From contig OZ244967.1 of NCBI GenBank assembly GCA_965222695.1, forward strand, positions 1,488,001-1,552,000: a DNA stretch of 64,000 bases. Direction: 5' to 3'. The notes below the pieces were generated by a model. That model was given only the letters and a program-made list of their open reading frames with translations. It was not told the DNA's origin and did no database searches. How positions within the stretch are numbered: position 1 is the stretch's first letter; every line of letters begins with the position of its first letter. Positions 17,288 through 26,355 of the stretch are shown piece by piece. Made by a program: the position numbers and the translations under genes. The stretch is from UBA7957 sp965222695. Its GTDB lineage: Bacteria > Pseudomonadota > Gammaproteobacteria > Granulosicoccales > Granulosicoccaceae.

Positions 17288-18679
17288 ATGTCAAGATTCT
17301 CCGACTTTTCCCTCCGGGTGATCGCTTCGCCCGCGGGTAAACTCATCGCCCGGCCCTGGCTGGACCATGTCGTCCTGTATTCCCTAAAAAACTGGTATTT
17401 TCCTTTGTCCAGACTGTGGGCCGCCGCACGGGCAGCGGAAGGCAATGTCGACGCCTTTATCCGGCACGTACCCTTGAATACGCCGAGCAATAAGCAGCGC
17501 AGCTTGATTGCCAGGGCGTTGAACCAGTTCGAACATGCCCGCTTAAAAGCCTATTCCATGGAACAACTCTGGCACACATATTTCTTCGGCGCGGACGAAG
17601 TCGCCGAAGAAAGATTGCCTATTGTTGAAGAAATGCGCCTGGACTTTCGCACGGCATACAATATGACCCGGCGGACATTTTCCCCCTTGCGCAAGCTGGT
17701 CAAGACGTCGGTGGCAATGAACCCACCCATGCCCGAAGATATTGAACGCCGATTCGGCAAGCAAGGTGAAAAGCTGCAATCGCTTTTTCAACCGCCCGAT
17801 ACCTTTCCCAAGGTCGATGCTTCCCGTCCCATACCAACGTCTTACGGCCGAGACTACTGGCTGAGATTTCCCTCCCCCAATCCTATGATGAAGGATCTGG
17901 TCTATGCCCGGGTCCACGAACCCAGGGACGCGGTGAATCCGCCGACCCTGATATTCGGACACGGCATATGCGTTGAATTCGATCACTATCACCAAATGCT
18001 GGATGAAGTCACCCAGCTGACCGCGCAAGGCATCCGGGTGATACGTCCGGAGGCGCCCTGGCATGGCAGACGCGTTCTCCCGGGCCATTATGGCGGTGAG
18101 CAGTTATTGTCGAAAACTCCGCTCAGCATGTTTGAATTTATATCCGCCCAACACCAGGAATGGGCCAGCATCATCCATTGGTGCCGGCAAAGAAATACAG
18201 CCCCTGTAGCCATAGGCGGCAGCAGTCTTGGGGCGCAGAGCGCGAAAGCTATCTGCATGAATGCAAACGATTGGCCGGAGCAGCTCAGACCGGACGCCTT
18301 GCTCATCATTACACACAGCCGGCACATGGCCGAAGCTGCCTTGGATGGAGTCCTGTCGGATATCTGGAATCTGGGTCAATCCCTGCGTGCCGCAGGCTGG
18401 ACGCAACAGCTGGAAAAAGAATGGCTTCAACGGCTGGATCCACCAAAGCAGGCTTGTATCAGCGGTGAGCGCATAGTCACGGTTTACGGAGCCAAGGATA
18501 GCGTTACTCCGATTCAATCCGCCATAGAGCAAATGGATAGCTGGAAGGTTCCGCAACAAAACCGCTTTCTTTACCGGCGAGGACATTTTTCCGTTCCGCT
18601 GGGAATGATCAACGATAATGCGGCGATTCTGCGTTTTGCGCAGATTCTAAACGGTCTTGCTAGTAAAAACTCGCGATGA
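17288..18679 (+). CDS. Alpha/beta-hydrolase family protein (ABHD18-like)
   Basis: 463 residues. The C-terminal half has a hydrolase fold: oxyanion region FGHGICVEFDHYHQ, nucleophile elbow IGGSSLGAQS (Ser in GSSLG), an acidic candidate in VYGAKDSVTP and a catalytic His in YRRGHFSVPLG. The N-terminal about 150 residues are helical and unassigned. The substrate is unknown. It stands alone, separated from the upstream operon by a REP element, and its 3' end runs into another REP copy. Confidence 0.7.
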   Translation: MSRFSDFSLRVIASPAGKLIARPWLDHVVLYSLKNWYFPLSRLWAAARAAEGNVDAFIRHVPLNTPSNKQRSLIARALNQFEHARLKAYSMEQLWHTYFFGADEVAEERLPIVEEMRLDFRTAYNMTRRTFSPLRKLVKTSVAMNPPMPEDIERRFGKQGEKLQSLFQPPDTFPKVDASRPIPTSYGRDYWLRFPSPNPMMKDLVYARVHEPRDAVNPPTLIFGHGICVEFDHYHQMLDEVTQLTAQGIRVIRPEAPWHGRRVLPGHYGGEQLLSKTPLSMFEFISAQHQEWASIIHWCRQRNTAPVAIGGSSLGAQSAKAICMNANDWPEQLRPDALLIITHSRHMAEAALDGVLSDIWNLGQSLRAAGWTQQLEKEWLQRLDPPKQACISGERIVTVYGAKDSVTPIQSAIEQMDSWKVPQQNRFLYRRGHFSVPLGMINDNAAILRFAQILNGLASKNSR

Positions 18680-18722
18680 TGTCTGCATTCGGCATTTTAT
18701 CGCTTGCGGGGCAAGCTCCCAC
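18668..18722. repeat. Degenerate REP element, reverse orientation
   Basis: CGCTTGCGGGGCAAGCTCCCAC at 18701-18722 is the reverse complement of the REP arm at 17096, with the partner arm (ACTCGCGATGATG) overlapping the hydrolase stop codon. It sits between the convergent hydrolase and P-type ATPase genes. Confidence 0.7.
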
Positions 18723-18729
18723 GGATATG

Positions 18730-21411
18730 CTAAGACCTCCGGGGCAGGATGACCCGCTTGTGGATTTCCATCACCCACAGTACAGACATGGCACAGAGCA
18801 ACAGCAGAGCCCAGTGCGAAATCGCCACCGGATGAATCTGCAATACATCCTTAATCCAGGGTGTATACATGGCACCGATATGGATCAGCTGGGCGAAGAT
18901 GGTACCGAACAACAGCAGCCGGTTGCGCATCGGGTTATGCCGGAAGACGGATCGCGTTTCCGATCGGCTGTTGAAGACATGGACATTTTCAAACAGAACC
19001 ATCAATAATAGTGTGTAATTCCGCGCCTCTTCAACACCAAGCCCCAGATTTAACAGATATTGGAAGATGAGAAAGGCAATCAAACCCATGGTCAGCGCGG
19101 AGTAAACCACCCGTTCGATCATCAGGCGGTTGAATATGGGTTCCCGGGGCGAACGGGGTTTTTGCTTTAATTCACTACCTTCACCCGGTTCAAATGCCAA
19201 GGCAACATCCTGAATGCCGTTGGTGACCAGATTCAACCATAGGAGCTGGACCGGTAACAAGGGCAAAGGCATGGCAAACAGCAGCGCCAGGGTGAACAAC
19301 ACCAGTTCCGCCGCCCCGGTGGAAATCAGCAGAAAAATCACTTTCCGCACATTGGCATAAGCGACTCTGCCCTCTTCTATGCCCGCGACAATGGAAGCAA
19401 AATTATCGTCTGTGATAATCAATTCCGCCGTTTCCCGGGCAACATCGGTACCGCTTTTTCCCATGGCGACGCCCACTTGCGCCGTTCGCAGTGCCGGTGC
19501 ATCGTTGGCGCCGTCGCCGCTGACGGCAACAAAATGCCCTTCGCGTTGCAGGGAATTGACAATCCTGAGCTTATGATGCGGTTCCACTCTTGCAAAAACA
19601 TGGGTGTTGTGCACCAGTTCGTCCCATTGACTTTCATTCTCGGCGGAACGAAGCTGAGAACCGCTCACAACCTTGTCATGCTTATCCAGCAGACCCAATT
19701 CCCCGGCGATGGCCGCGGCTGTGACCGGATCATCCCCGGTAACCATCGCCACTTCGATACCGGCTTCGCGGCAGGCGTTTATCGCCGGTTTGGATTCTTC
19801 TCTCAATGGATCAATCAATCCCAACAGACCCAGCAGGGTAAGTCCTTGCAAATGTCCGGCCTTCAGGCTATCACCCGGATCCATGGATATTTCTCCGCGG
19901 GCAAGTGCAATCACCCGGTATCCCCGGCTGGCCAGATGATAGGAATGTTCCGTCAGAACCGTCCGATCCAACGGCACAGGCTCCCCATCAAGCAGCATGA
20001 ACTGACACATGGGCAGCAGTTTTTCCAGCGCCCCTTTGACATGGACAACAGCCAGGCTGCCGCTTTGGTTCAAGCTGGCGCTGAATCCCTGCTCCGATTC
20101 GTAGGGTATGGTCGACAGTTCCGGATTTTGGCTGAGCGCTTCCGCCCGCACAATACCGGCTTTGTGGGCCATGACCAACAAGGCGACATCCACCGCGTCC
20201 CCGTGATATACCCATTCATCCTCGCCGTGACCGAGAAACCCTTCATTCGCCAGCGCCGAGGTTAAACAGACTGTTTCCAAAGCGTCCTGATCATCATTTC
20301 CCAGCGACCCCTGCGCCGGTTTGATCTCACCCTTTGGTTGAAGCGTATCGCCGCTGACCATCCACTCTTCACGGCCCGGTAAAACAATGCGCTTTACCGT
20401 CAATCGGTTTTCCGTAAGCGTACCGGTTTTATCCGTCGCGATGTAGGTGCAAGAGCCGAGGGCCTCCACCGCCAGCAAACGGCGCACAATCACATTTCGG
20501 CGTGCCATTTTCTGCATGCCGATGGATAAAGCCACCGTCAATGCAACCGGCAACCCTTCCGGAACCACCGATACGGCCAGGGCGACCGCCAGCAGAAATA
20601 CATCCTGTAGCGGCATTCCCCGGCTTAAGGCAACAACCGCCATCAACAGCGCGGCGACTGCCACCAGCATGGCAACCCGGTGAGTAAATCGCTCCATCCG
20701 AACCAACAAAGGCGCCTTGGCGGCGGGCTTTATTTGGACGTCGGCTGCAATTTTCCCCAGCTGAGTATCCATGGCCGTGGCAACAACCACACCCTGACCC
20801 CGCCCGCGGGTCACCAGGGTGCCGGCAAAAGACATGTTTGTTCGGTCACCCAGGGCGGAATCTGTCTCCGTCAGGGCATTTTCATTCTTCAACACGGAGA
20901 GAGATTCCCCGGTCAGCAAGGACTCGTCTATCGTCAGCTCATGCGAGACCAACAGGCGCAGATCCGCCGGAACCCTGTCCCCCGATTCAAGCAACACTAT
21001 ATCACCGGGCACTAACTCGCTTGCGTCGATTTCATAGGTATCCTTATCCCGGATCACCTTGCTGAGCGTCGTTACTAGCTGATTGAGCGCATCCGCCGCC
21101 TGCTGTGCGCTATACTCCTGAAAGGTGCCGATCAAGGCATTGACCAGCAACACACCGGCAATAAAACCCGCGTCCGACCATTCCTGGATTATGGCTGAAA
21201 CCAGAGCCGCAAAGACCAGTACATAGATCAAAGGGCTGGCAAATTGGTGTGCAAATACCCGGATAATTCCCGCTGGCTTTACCTTGGGTAAAACATTCTG
21301 ACCGAAAACCGCCTGCCTGCGTTCAACCTCCGCCATGGCTAGGCCGGAAGGGGAAGTCTCCAATAAATCTAATAGGTCATCCGCCGAACTGGCGTGCGCA
21401 TTTTCCTGCAT
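18730..21411 (-). CDS. P-type cation-transporting ATPase (P2-type, Ca2+/Na+-like)
   Basis: About 893 residues. N-terminal cation-ATPase domain; actuator loop LLTGESLSV; phosphorylation motif DKTGTLTENRL; nucleotide-domain motif VKGALEKLL; hinge VSGDGANDAPALRTAQVGVAMG; M4-like VVPEGLPVALTVALSIG; and a C-terminal four- to six-helix cation-ATPase domain (LLPVQLLWLNLVTNGIQDVALAFEPGE). Transported ion unresolved. The frame opens at 21462, but the ATG at 21411 (MQENAHASS) fits a 4-bp gap after the PhzF stop, making it the last gene of the leftward operon or a reader of its transcript. Confidence 0.9.
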   Translation of the reverse strand: MQENAHASSADDLLDLLETSPSGLAMAEVERRQAVFGQNVLPKVKPAGIIRVFAHQFASPLIYVLVFAALVSAIIQEWSDAGFIAGVLLVNALIGTFQEYSAQQAADALNQLVTTLSKVIRDKDTYEIDASELVPGDIVLLESGDRVPADLRLLVSHELTIDESLLTGESLSVLKNENALTETDSALGDRTNMSFAGTLVTRGRGQGVVVATAMDTQLGKIAADVQIKPAAKAPLLVRMERFTHRVAMLVAVAALLMAVVALSRGMPLQDVFLLAVALAVSVVPEGLPVALTVALSIGMQKMARRNVIVRRLLAVEALGSCTYIATDKTGTLTENRLTVKRIVLPGREEWMVSGDTLQPKGEIKPAQGSLGNDDQDALETVCLTSALANEGFLGHGEDEWVYHGDAVDVALLVMAHKAGIVRAEALSQNPELSTIPYESEQGFSASLNQSGSLAVVHVKGALEKLLPMCQFMLLDGEPVPLDRTVLTEHSYHLASRGYRVIALARGEISMDPGDSLKAGHLQGLTLLGLLGLIDPLREESKPAINACREAGIEVAMVTGDDPVTAAAIAGELGLLDKHDKVVSGSQLRSAENESQWDELVHNTHVFARVEPHHKLRIVNSLQREGHFVAVSGDGANDAPALRTAQVGVAMGKSGTDVARETAELIITDDNFASIVAGIEEGRVAYANVRKVIFLLISTGAAELVLFTLALLFAMPLPLLPVQLLWLNLVTNGIQDVALAFEPGEGSELKQKPRSPREPIFNRLMIERVVYSALTMGLIAFLIFQYLLNLGLGVEEARNYTLLLMVLFENVHVFNSRSETRSVFRHNPMRNRLLLFGTIFAQLIHIGAMYTPWIKDVLQIHPVAISHWALLLLCAMSVLWVMEIHKRVILPRRS

Positions 21412-21415
21412 AAAA

Positions 21416-22234
21416 TCAAACCGAAATAAATCCCTTAAGGTACGGCTTAACCTCCCCGGCAATTTTTACCCGTTGATTGGTCGCATCATAGTCGCAAAAT
21501 AATTCACCGCCGCGCTTTGATGCCTGATAGGCGTGAATTCTGGTTTTACCCAGTTTGCCGGACCAATAGGGAATAAGCGCGCAATGGATAGAACCCGTGA
21601 CCGGATCTTCGGTCATGCCAAGGCCTTCTTCCGGTGCCAGGTAGCGAGAAACAATATCAAATGGACTGTCTTGATCAGCGGCGGCGGTGGGTACATAGCC
21701 AATAATGTCGCTATCGCGCATCAGGTCCAGAAGTTTAGAATAATCCGGTTCCAGATTCCGTACCTCATTTTCCGAATCAAAAACAGCGTAACAATTAATA
21801 GCGGCCTTATAAAAAGCTTTGGGTCGGCCGCCCAGAGCAGTCACAATGGCATCATCAAAGGGTTCTGCTTGCATTTTATACGCCGGAAAATCCATTACAA
21901 TTTTATTAGCTTCCCTGCTCAGTATCAACTCACCGCTCAAGGTCCGGAAACGGACCTCTTTCTGCCGGTGCTGCAGATACTCAAAGATCACAAAACCACT
22001 GGCCAGAGTGGCGTGCCCGCACAGTGGAATCTCAAAAGTAGGTGTAAACCAACGCAATTGATAGCTGCCATCCGGATTTTTCACAAAAAACGCGGTTTCC
22101 GAAAGATTGTTCTCAGCAGCAATCGATTGCATCAATGCATCCGCCGGCCAGCTGTCCAGTACGCAGACTGCGGCGGGGTTGCCTTTGAATAGTTCACCGG
22201 CAAATGCGTCGACTTGGTAGAATGGGATCTTCAT
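21416..22234 (-). CDS. PhzF-family isomerase/epimerase-like protein
   Basis: The start at ATG 22234 gives MKIPFYQVDAFAGELFKGNPAAVCVL, the canonical PhzF opening with the GNPA motif. The acidic residue of NLSETAFF and the C-terminal GMTEDPVTGSIHCALIPYW support the diaminopimelate-epimerase-like fold. PhzF proteins isomerise small unsaturated or amino acids. It follows the M29-like gene by one base in an operon with an amino-acid-type ABC transporter, so it probably acts on a catabolic intermediate. Confidence 0.88.
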   Translation of the reverse strand: MKIPFYQVDAFAGELFKGNPAAVCVLDSWPADALMQSIAAENNLSETAFFVKNPDGSYQLRWFTPTFEIPLCGHATLASGFVIFEYLQHRQKEVRFRTLSGELILSREANKIVMDFPAYKMQAEPFDDAIVTALGGRPKAFYKAAINCYAVFDSENEVRNLEPDYSKLLDLMRDSDIIGYVPTAAADQDSPFDIVSRYLAPEEGLGMTEDPVTGSIHCALIPYWSGKLGKTRIHAYQASKRGGELFCDYDATNQRVKIAGEVKPYLKGFISV

Positions 22235-22235
22235 C

Positions 22236-23330
22236 TCAGGGGAGGAGCGAAAAATCAAGCCCCAGCTCATCGGCGGGGTGCTCAAAGCACTCTTGCATCT
22301 GTGGCCATCTTTGCAGGCAGTCTGCCGTCGGTTCAAACACCTGCGGACAGAGGCGGCCGCAGTTCCAGAGTTTTCGCCCATCTATCTCTATGGTCGGATT
22401 TTTAACCATTAAGGCAATTTCGCCGGGAGCATAGTCGCCACAGGTGTGAAAATGCAAAAATCTCGGATTGCAAAATACGGTATTTGACCATAGATCCGGA
22501 TCTTTCCTGGCCGAACCGGGGTAGGCGCAACACGGATGCAGACCCGCATGCCATGAATGAATAACGTAGGGATCAATCTGTAGCTGCCGGGCCACGGTAC
22601 TGTAGTGCCGCTGGATCCGGGCTACCGTATCGGCGTCGCCGGAAAACCCTTGAATGGTCGTATTAACGACATCCGCATAGACTGTTTTTTCCAGTGCCAG
22701 AGTTGCGGGTGTGTAGACTTTGGATCCCGTCGGAGTCAGATAATCAGCCACTGCTATCTTACCTGAAAACCCCTCGGAGCTGATCGGCATGGGCACCCCC
22801 ACCGGAAAGCGCCGTACCGATACATCGGCTTTCTCCCGTCGCACAAAGTCAGCGATCCGCCCCCGGTAGTCCGTGCCCAAAGGGCATGTAATATGGACAT
22901 GTTCCGAATGGATCAGAATTTGATTGATCGCATCTTTTAAAGCCAAAAACCCCTGGTGTGGCGCACGACAGAATAAAGACGACAGCATCCGGGCGTCTCG
23001 TGCATAACACATCACGACTTTGGAGTCAGATGCAAGCGTGGCGAATCTGTCCTGATCACCTTTGCGTGAAAAAAAAACCGTGCAATCGTGCACAGCCATC
23101 CGCTCGGCCAGCGACGAACAACGGTGATTCTCGGGCGCACCCACCGCCAGTATCCCGGTTTCCATGCCAAGTTTTTTGGCTTCCGCCAGGACCGCGGCAG
23201 GCGCCTGGGTATCGTACCAGCCCAGGGCCGGATCCTCCGCGACGATCAACACCTTATCACCGGTATGCAGTTGCGCACAATCGAGCAACAAACTGCGCGC
23301 ACCTTGCGCCAGTAAATCCTGTTCAATCAT
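22236..23330 (-). CDS. M29-like aminopeptidase-related protein
   Basis: 364-aa cytoplasmic protein beginning IEQDLLAQGARSLLLDCAQLHTGDKVLIVAED. This resembles aminopeptidase T (M29)-related proteins that carry the N-terminal fold and a C-terminal metal-site region (here HFHTCGDYAPGEIALMVKNPTIEIDG). Metal ligands are not certain by eye. It could be an amide or peptide hydrolase in the adjacent pathway. It overlaps the regulator stop by 4 bp and precedes phzF. Confidence 0.5.
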   Translation of the reverse strand: MIEQDLLAQGARSLLLDCAQLHTGDKVLIVAEDPALGWYDTQAPAAVLAEAKKLGMETGILAVGAPENHRCSSLAERMAVHDCTVFFSRKGDQDRFATLASDSKVVMCYARDARMLSSLFCRAPHQGFLALKDAINQILIHSEHVHITCPLGTDYRGRIADFVRREKADVSVRRFPVGVPMPISSEGFSGKIAVADYLTPTGSKVYTPATLALEKTVYADVVNTTIQGFSGDADTVARIQRHYSTVARQLQIDPYVIHSWHAGLHPCCAYPGSARKDPDLWSNTVFCNPRFLHFHTCGDYAPGEIALMVKNPTIEIDGRKLWNCGRLCPQVFEPTADCLQRWPQMQECFEHPADELGLDFSLLP

Positions 23331-23941
23331 CGCCTGCGTTCCGCCTGTACACTCAGGAACCGGAATTGCGCACTGATCACTTGTTTGAAGCCATGATTTA
23401 ATTCCGCGTCTACGCTTAGGCTGTCACCCGCTTTGAGCAGTATATCCGTTTGGCCATAGATGTAGAGCGCCTCCCCTTCCACCACATAAATAAACACAAC
23501 CCCGTGGCCGACATAAGTGGGCGGCTTGGCCTGCTGCCGAACCAAGGTTACCATCCGTGCCTCAAACTGCAAATCACGGCGCGTATGAAACGCCAGGTTA
23601 ATAAAATCGTGTGTGTGTTGACCAATCTGACGGGTTGAAACCAAGCCTTCCCCCGCTTTGACATGGGTATAATCCACATGGGCGCCATGGGTCGTCTCGC
23701 GAAACAGACTGACCATCGGAACTTCCAGTGCATTAGCCAGTGCGTTTAAAGTGGATATGGACGGTGATACCTGACCATTCTCTATGCGGCTGATCATGGC
23801 AGCGGAAACCTTGGATTTGCCGGCCAGCTCCTTTGCCGTCAGGCCCTGGCTTTCGCGTAAATTACGCAGTGCCGAACCTATGGCCGTATCGATAAGATCG
23901 CTCGGTATTGAGTCTTCTCGATCTATAGTTTGTGTATTCAC
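23327..23941 (-). CDS. XRE-family regulator with C-terminal cupin
   Basis: About 204 residues from GTG 23941 (VNTQTIDREDS). The HTH lies at about 20-75 (ALRNLRESQGLTAKELAGKSKVSAAMISRIENGQVSPSISTLNALANALEV), followed by a cupin sensor domain (VVEGEALYIYGQTDILLKAGDSLSVDAELNHGF). Such regulators control catabolism of amino-acid-like compounds. Two 15-bp palindromes at 24949-24982, upstream of the adjacent oxygenase gene, are candidate operators. An in-frame ATG at 24004 would overlap that gene. Confidence 0.85.
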   Translation of the reverse strand: MNTQTIDREDSIPSDLIDTAIGSALRNLRESQGLTAKELAGKSKVSAAMISRIENGQVSPSISTLNALANALEVPMVSLFRETTHGAHVDYTHVKAGEGLVSTRQIGQHTHDFINLAFHTRRDLQFEARMVTLVRQQAKPPTYVGHGVVFIYVVEGEALYIYGQTDILLKAGDSLSVDAELNHGFKQVISAQFRFLSVQAERRR

Positions 23942-23954
23942 AATAGTGTAAATC

Positions 23955-24941
23955 TCATGAACGATAGGAGAACGCTTTCTTAAAGCGCCAGACCAGATAA
24001 TCACCGCAGGTGGTGGCTTCCTGCCTGGCCTGATAATTCGGACCGAATATCTGAGTCGCGTCTATCTTCGTCTCGGGATTGGGATCATATGCCATCACCA
24101 AAGACAGTCGCTCACGGCCGGAGCTGTTAACCACCCGGTGCGGAGTGGATTTATACATGCCATCCGTCCAGCGGGATAAGAGATCGCCCACATTGACCAC
24201 CAACGACCCTTCAATTGGCGGGGCCTGTACCCAGTTGCCATTGATATCTTCGACCTCAAGCCCGCCCACATCATCCTGGCACAATACCGTCAGCACGCCG
24301 AAATCCGTATGCGGTCCGACACCAAATTGAGTTCCGTGCGCGTTTTGCGGTCCACTCGGATAATAGACGAATGTCGCACGGCTCAAGGGTCTGTCGGAAG
24401 ATTTCAGAAAAAAATCCGCCTCCAGATCCAGTCCGAGAGCGAATCCTCGCATCAATTGCTCGGCTACCTCGTGCACCTGCTCAAAATAAGCGACAGCTCT
24501 CGGTCGTAACTCAGGAACGAATTCCGGCCAGATATTCGCGCCTCGTAAAGGATGAGCATCCGGCAACTCATCCCTGGCCCATTGCCGGCCCCAGATATAG
24601 CTTTCCTTTAAATCAGGTCTGACATCGGCTTGCATTTTCGCCCCGCCATAAGCCAACCATCCACGGTGTTTGGCGGTCACTCGCACTGTGTCCTTGTCGG
24701 CAGTTGACGCACGAAAAAAACGGTAGGCTGCATCGCGCGCATCGTCGATTGTCTTTTGCGCAATTCCATGGCCTTTAATATAGATAAAGCCCAGTTCCCG
24801 GCTGGCGGTGTAGAGCGCCTTGGCGACTTCACGACCATCCCCGCCTTCGCGTAGCGATGTGATATCTATGACCGGAATCTGATCCGGATTAACCCTTACT
24901 GCTTCGTGATAGCCCATGGCAGTGCTCTTAATGTCATTCAA
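23955..24941 (-). CDS. Isopenicillin-N-synthase-family Fe(II)/2-oxoglutarate oxygenase
   Basis: 328 residues. An N-terminal DIOX_N-like region (IPVIDITSLREGGDGREVAKAL...) and a 2OG-FeII domain with HTDFGVLTVL (His, Asp ligands), a distal His in STPHRVVNSSGRERLSLVMAYDP and the RxS motif for 2OG. It probably hydroxylates or oxidises a small amino-acid-like substrate. The operator-like palindromes at 24949-24982 sit directly in front of it. Confidence 0.88.
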   Translation of the reverse strand: MNDIKSTAMGYHEAVRVNPDQIPVIDITSLREGGDGREVAKALYTASRELGFIYIKGHGIAQKTIDDARDAAYRFFRASTADKDTVRVTAKHRGWLAYGGAKMQADVRPDLKESYIWGRQWARDELPDAHPLRGANIWPEFVPELRPRAVAYFEQVHEVAEQLMRGFALGLDLEADFFLKSSDRPLSRATFVYYPSGPQNAHGTQFGVGPHTDFGVLTVLCQDDVGGLEVEDINGNWVQAPPIEGSLVVNVGDLLSRWTDGMYKSTPHRVVNSSGRERLSLVMAYDPNPETKIDATQIFGPNYQARQEATTCGDYLVWRFKKAFSYRS

Positions 24942-24948
24942 TCAACTA

Positions 24949-24982
24949 TTGCTTATTATGCAAATAATTGCTTAATAAGCAA
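24949..24982. promoter_or_regulatory. Pair of 15-bp palindromic operator-like sites
   Basis: TTGCTTATTATGCAA (24949-24963, near palindrome) and TTGCTTAATAAGCAA (24968-24982, perfect palindrome) are 19 bp apart start to start, almost two helical turns. They fill the 44-bp gap between the AhpD-like and 2OG-oxygenase genes, so an internal promoter controlled by the XRE-cupin protein is likely. Confidence 0.6.
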
Positions 24983-24985
24983 TAA

Positions 24986-25564
24986 TCAATTTTTAGCATA
25001 ATAACCCACCACATCGCCCTCGGTCGTCACGCCCAGGCCGTTAATACATCGATTTACGTAATTAAAGTAGCTGACTATTTGATTCACCTCGAGAATCCGG
25101 CCGTCATCCATACCCGCTTCACGCAGTGCGATGACATCAGCCGGCTCCATCCTGGCGGGACTGCACGTCAGTTTTTCTGCATACTGCAGTAAGGCAAGCT
25201 CGGCACCTTCAAAAGCCTGTTCCGGATTACACGCATGCAGTGCCCGCTCGATATTGTCAGCGCGTTCGTCGTTTCCGATCAGATGACGGGCATTGGCCCA
25301 GTGATTGGCCAGTGAGTATTCGCATCCGTTGAGGATGGATACATAAGCGCTTATGGTCTCCTGCAGCCACATGGGTAAGGTATTGGCATCATCGTGCAGC
25401 GCGGCGCGATACAGCATCACATGGCCACGCATTGTATTGGGACGCAGTGAATGCACCCGCATGACATTGTCGACGGTACCATGCGGTGTTCTTGCCAGAT
25501 CCAGCACCTCTTTCAACTCCTCACCGGCATCCTCATCGCTAATCATTTCAATCCAGGCAGTCAT
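24986..25564 (-). CDS. AhpD/carboxymuconolactone-decarboxylase-like protein
   Basis: 192 residues from ATG 25564 (MTAWIEMISDEDAGEELKEVLDLAR). The AhpD-type motif reads NGCEYSLANH: the first Cys and the His are kept, but the usual second Cys of CxxC is Ser. This peroxidase-related subfamily may therefore not do AhpD disulfide chemistry. It lies between the ABC permease and the 2OG oxygenase genes. Confidence 0.8.
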   Translation of the reverse strand: MTAWIEMISDEDAGEELKEVLDLARTPHGTVDNVMRVHSLRPNTMRGHVMLYRAALHDDANTLPMWLQETISAYVSILNGCEYSLANHWANARHLIGNDERADNIERALHACNPEQAFEGAELALLQYAEKLTCSPARMEPADVIALREAGMDDGRILEVNQIVSYFNYVNRCINGLGVTTEGDVVGYYAKN

Positions 25565-25574
25565 TCTCACCCCG

Positions 25575-26315
25575 TCACAGCCTTTCATCTGCCTGCAAGC
25601 GTCGCTCAAGCCAGCGCACGGCTGCAGAAATCAGTAAAATCAAAATCAGGTACTCCAGCACCAGAATGGTATAAATCTCAAGCGGCCGGTATTCGGTCAC
25701 CACCAGTTCGTTGGCGCGGCGAGTCAACTCCTGCATACCGATCACCGACACCAGTGATGACATTTTCATCATATAGACAAATTGATTCCCGAGCGCCGGC
25801 AGGATTCTGCGTATGGCCTGGGGCAGAATGACAAAGCGCATGGTATCGGCATAATTGAGAGAGATGGATTGAGATGCTTCGTATTGGCCTTTATTAATTG
25901 ACTGAATTCCGGCCCGGAAGATTTCCGCCTCAAAGGCGCTGTCAGACAGCGCCAGCGCAATAACACCGGCCCAAAATACACTGATCGTCAGATTCGAAAC
26001 CTGCGGCAGGCCGTAATACACCCACAGAATTAAAACCAATATCGGTACTGCGCGCACTAACTCCACATAGACCCGGTTAAGATTGCGGAACGCTCTGTTA
26101 TTTGACAAGCCTGGCAAAGCGATCAATAAGCCGACCGTCACTGATATCAACATGGCGGTGACTGACAACACGATGGTGTAGTAAACACCACCCAGCAAAA
26201 ACATCAGATTGGAGCGCCCAGCCTCCGTACCGGGATCGACCACGTACCAGCCCCAGCTGCCTGAACAGCCGGACAGCATCACGGTGAGTGCGAACAGACT
26301 TATCGATTTTTTCAT
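25575..26315 (-). CDS. Polar amino-acid-type ABC transporter permease
   Basis: About 246 residues from ATG 26315. The opening MKKSISLFALTVMLSGCSGSWGW resembles a lipoprotein leader, which is unusual for a permease. The membrane part has the HisM/GlnP-type signature (VYVELVRAVPILVLILWVYYGLP) and the EAA loop region EASQSISLNYADTMRFVILPQAIRRILPALGNQFV. It partners the ATPase at 26356 and the binding protein at 27261. Only one permease gene is seen, so the channel is probably a homodimer. Confidence 0.88.
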   Translation of the reverse strand: MKKSISLFALTVMLSGCSGSWGWYVVDPGTEAGRSNLMFLLGGVYYTIVLSVTAMLISVTVGLLIALPGLSNNRAFRNLNRVYVELVRAVPILVLILWVYYGLPQVSNLTISVFWAGVIALALSDSAFEAEIFRAGIQSINKGQYEASQSISLNYADTMRFVILPQAIRRILPALGNQFVYMMKMSSLVSVIGMQELTRRANELVVTEYRPLEIYTILVLEYLILILLISAAVRWLERRLQADERL

Positions 26316-26355
26316 CCCGACTCTCTTCAACAGTCGACGCGGTTGACTGCGCCCG

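Noticed and set aside
18730..21411. Antisense ORFs of up to 262 aa within the P-type ATPase
   Set aside because: They have no recognisable domains and are shadows of a clearly coding strand.
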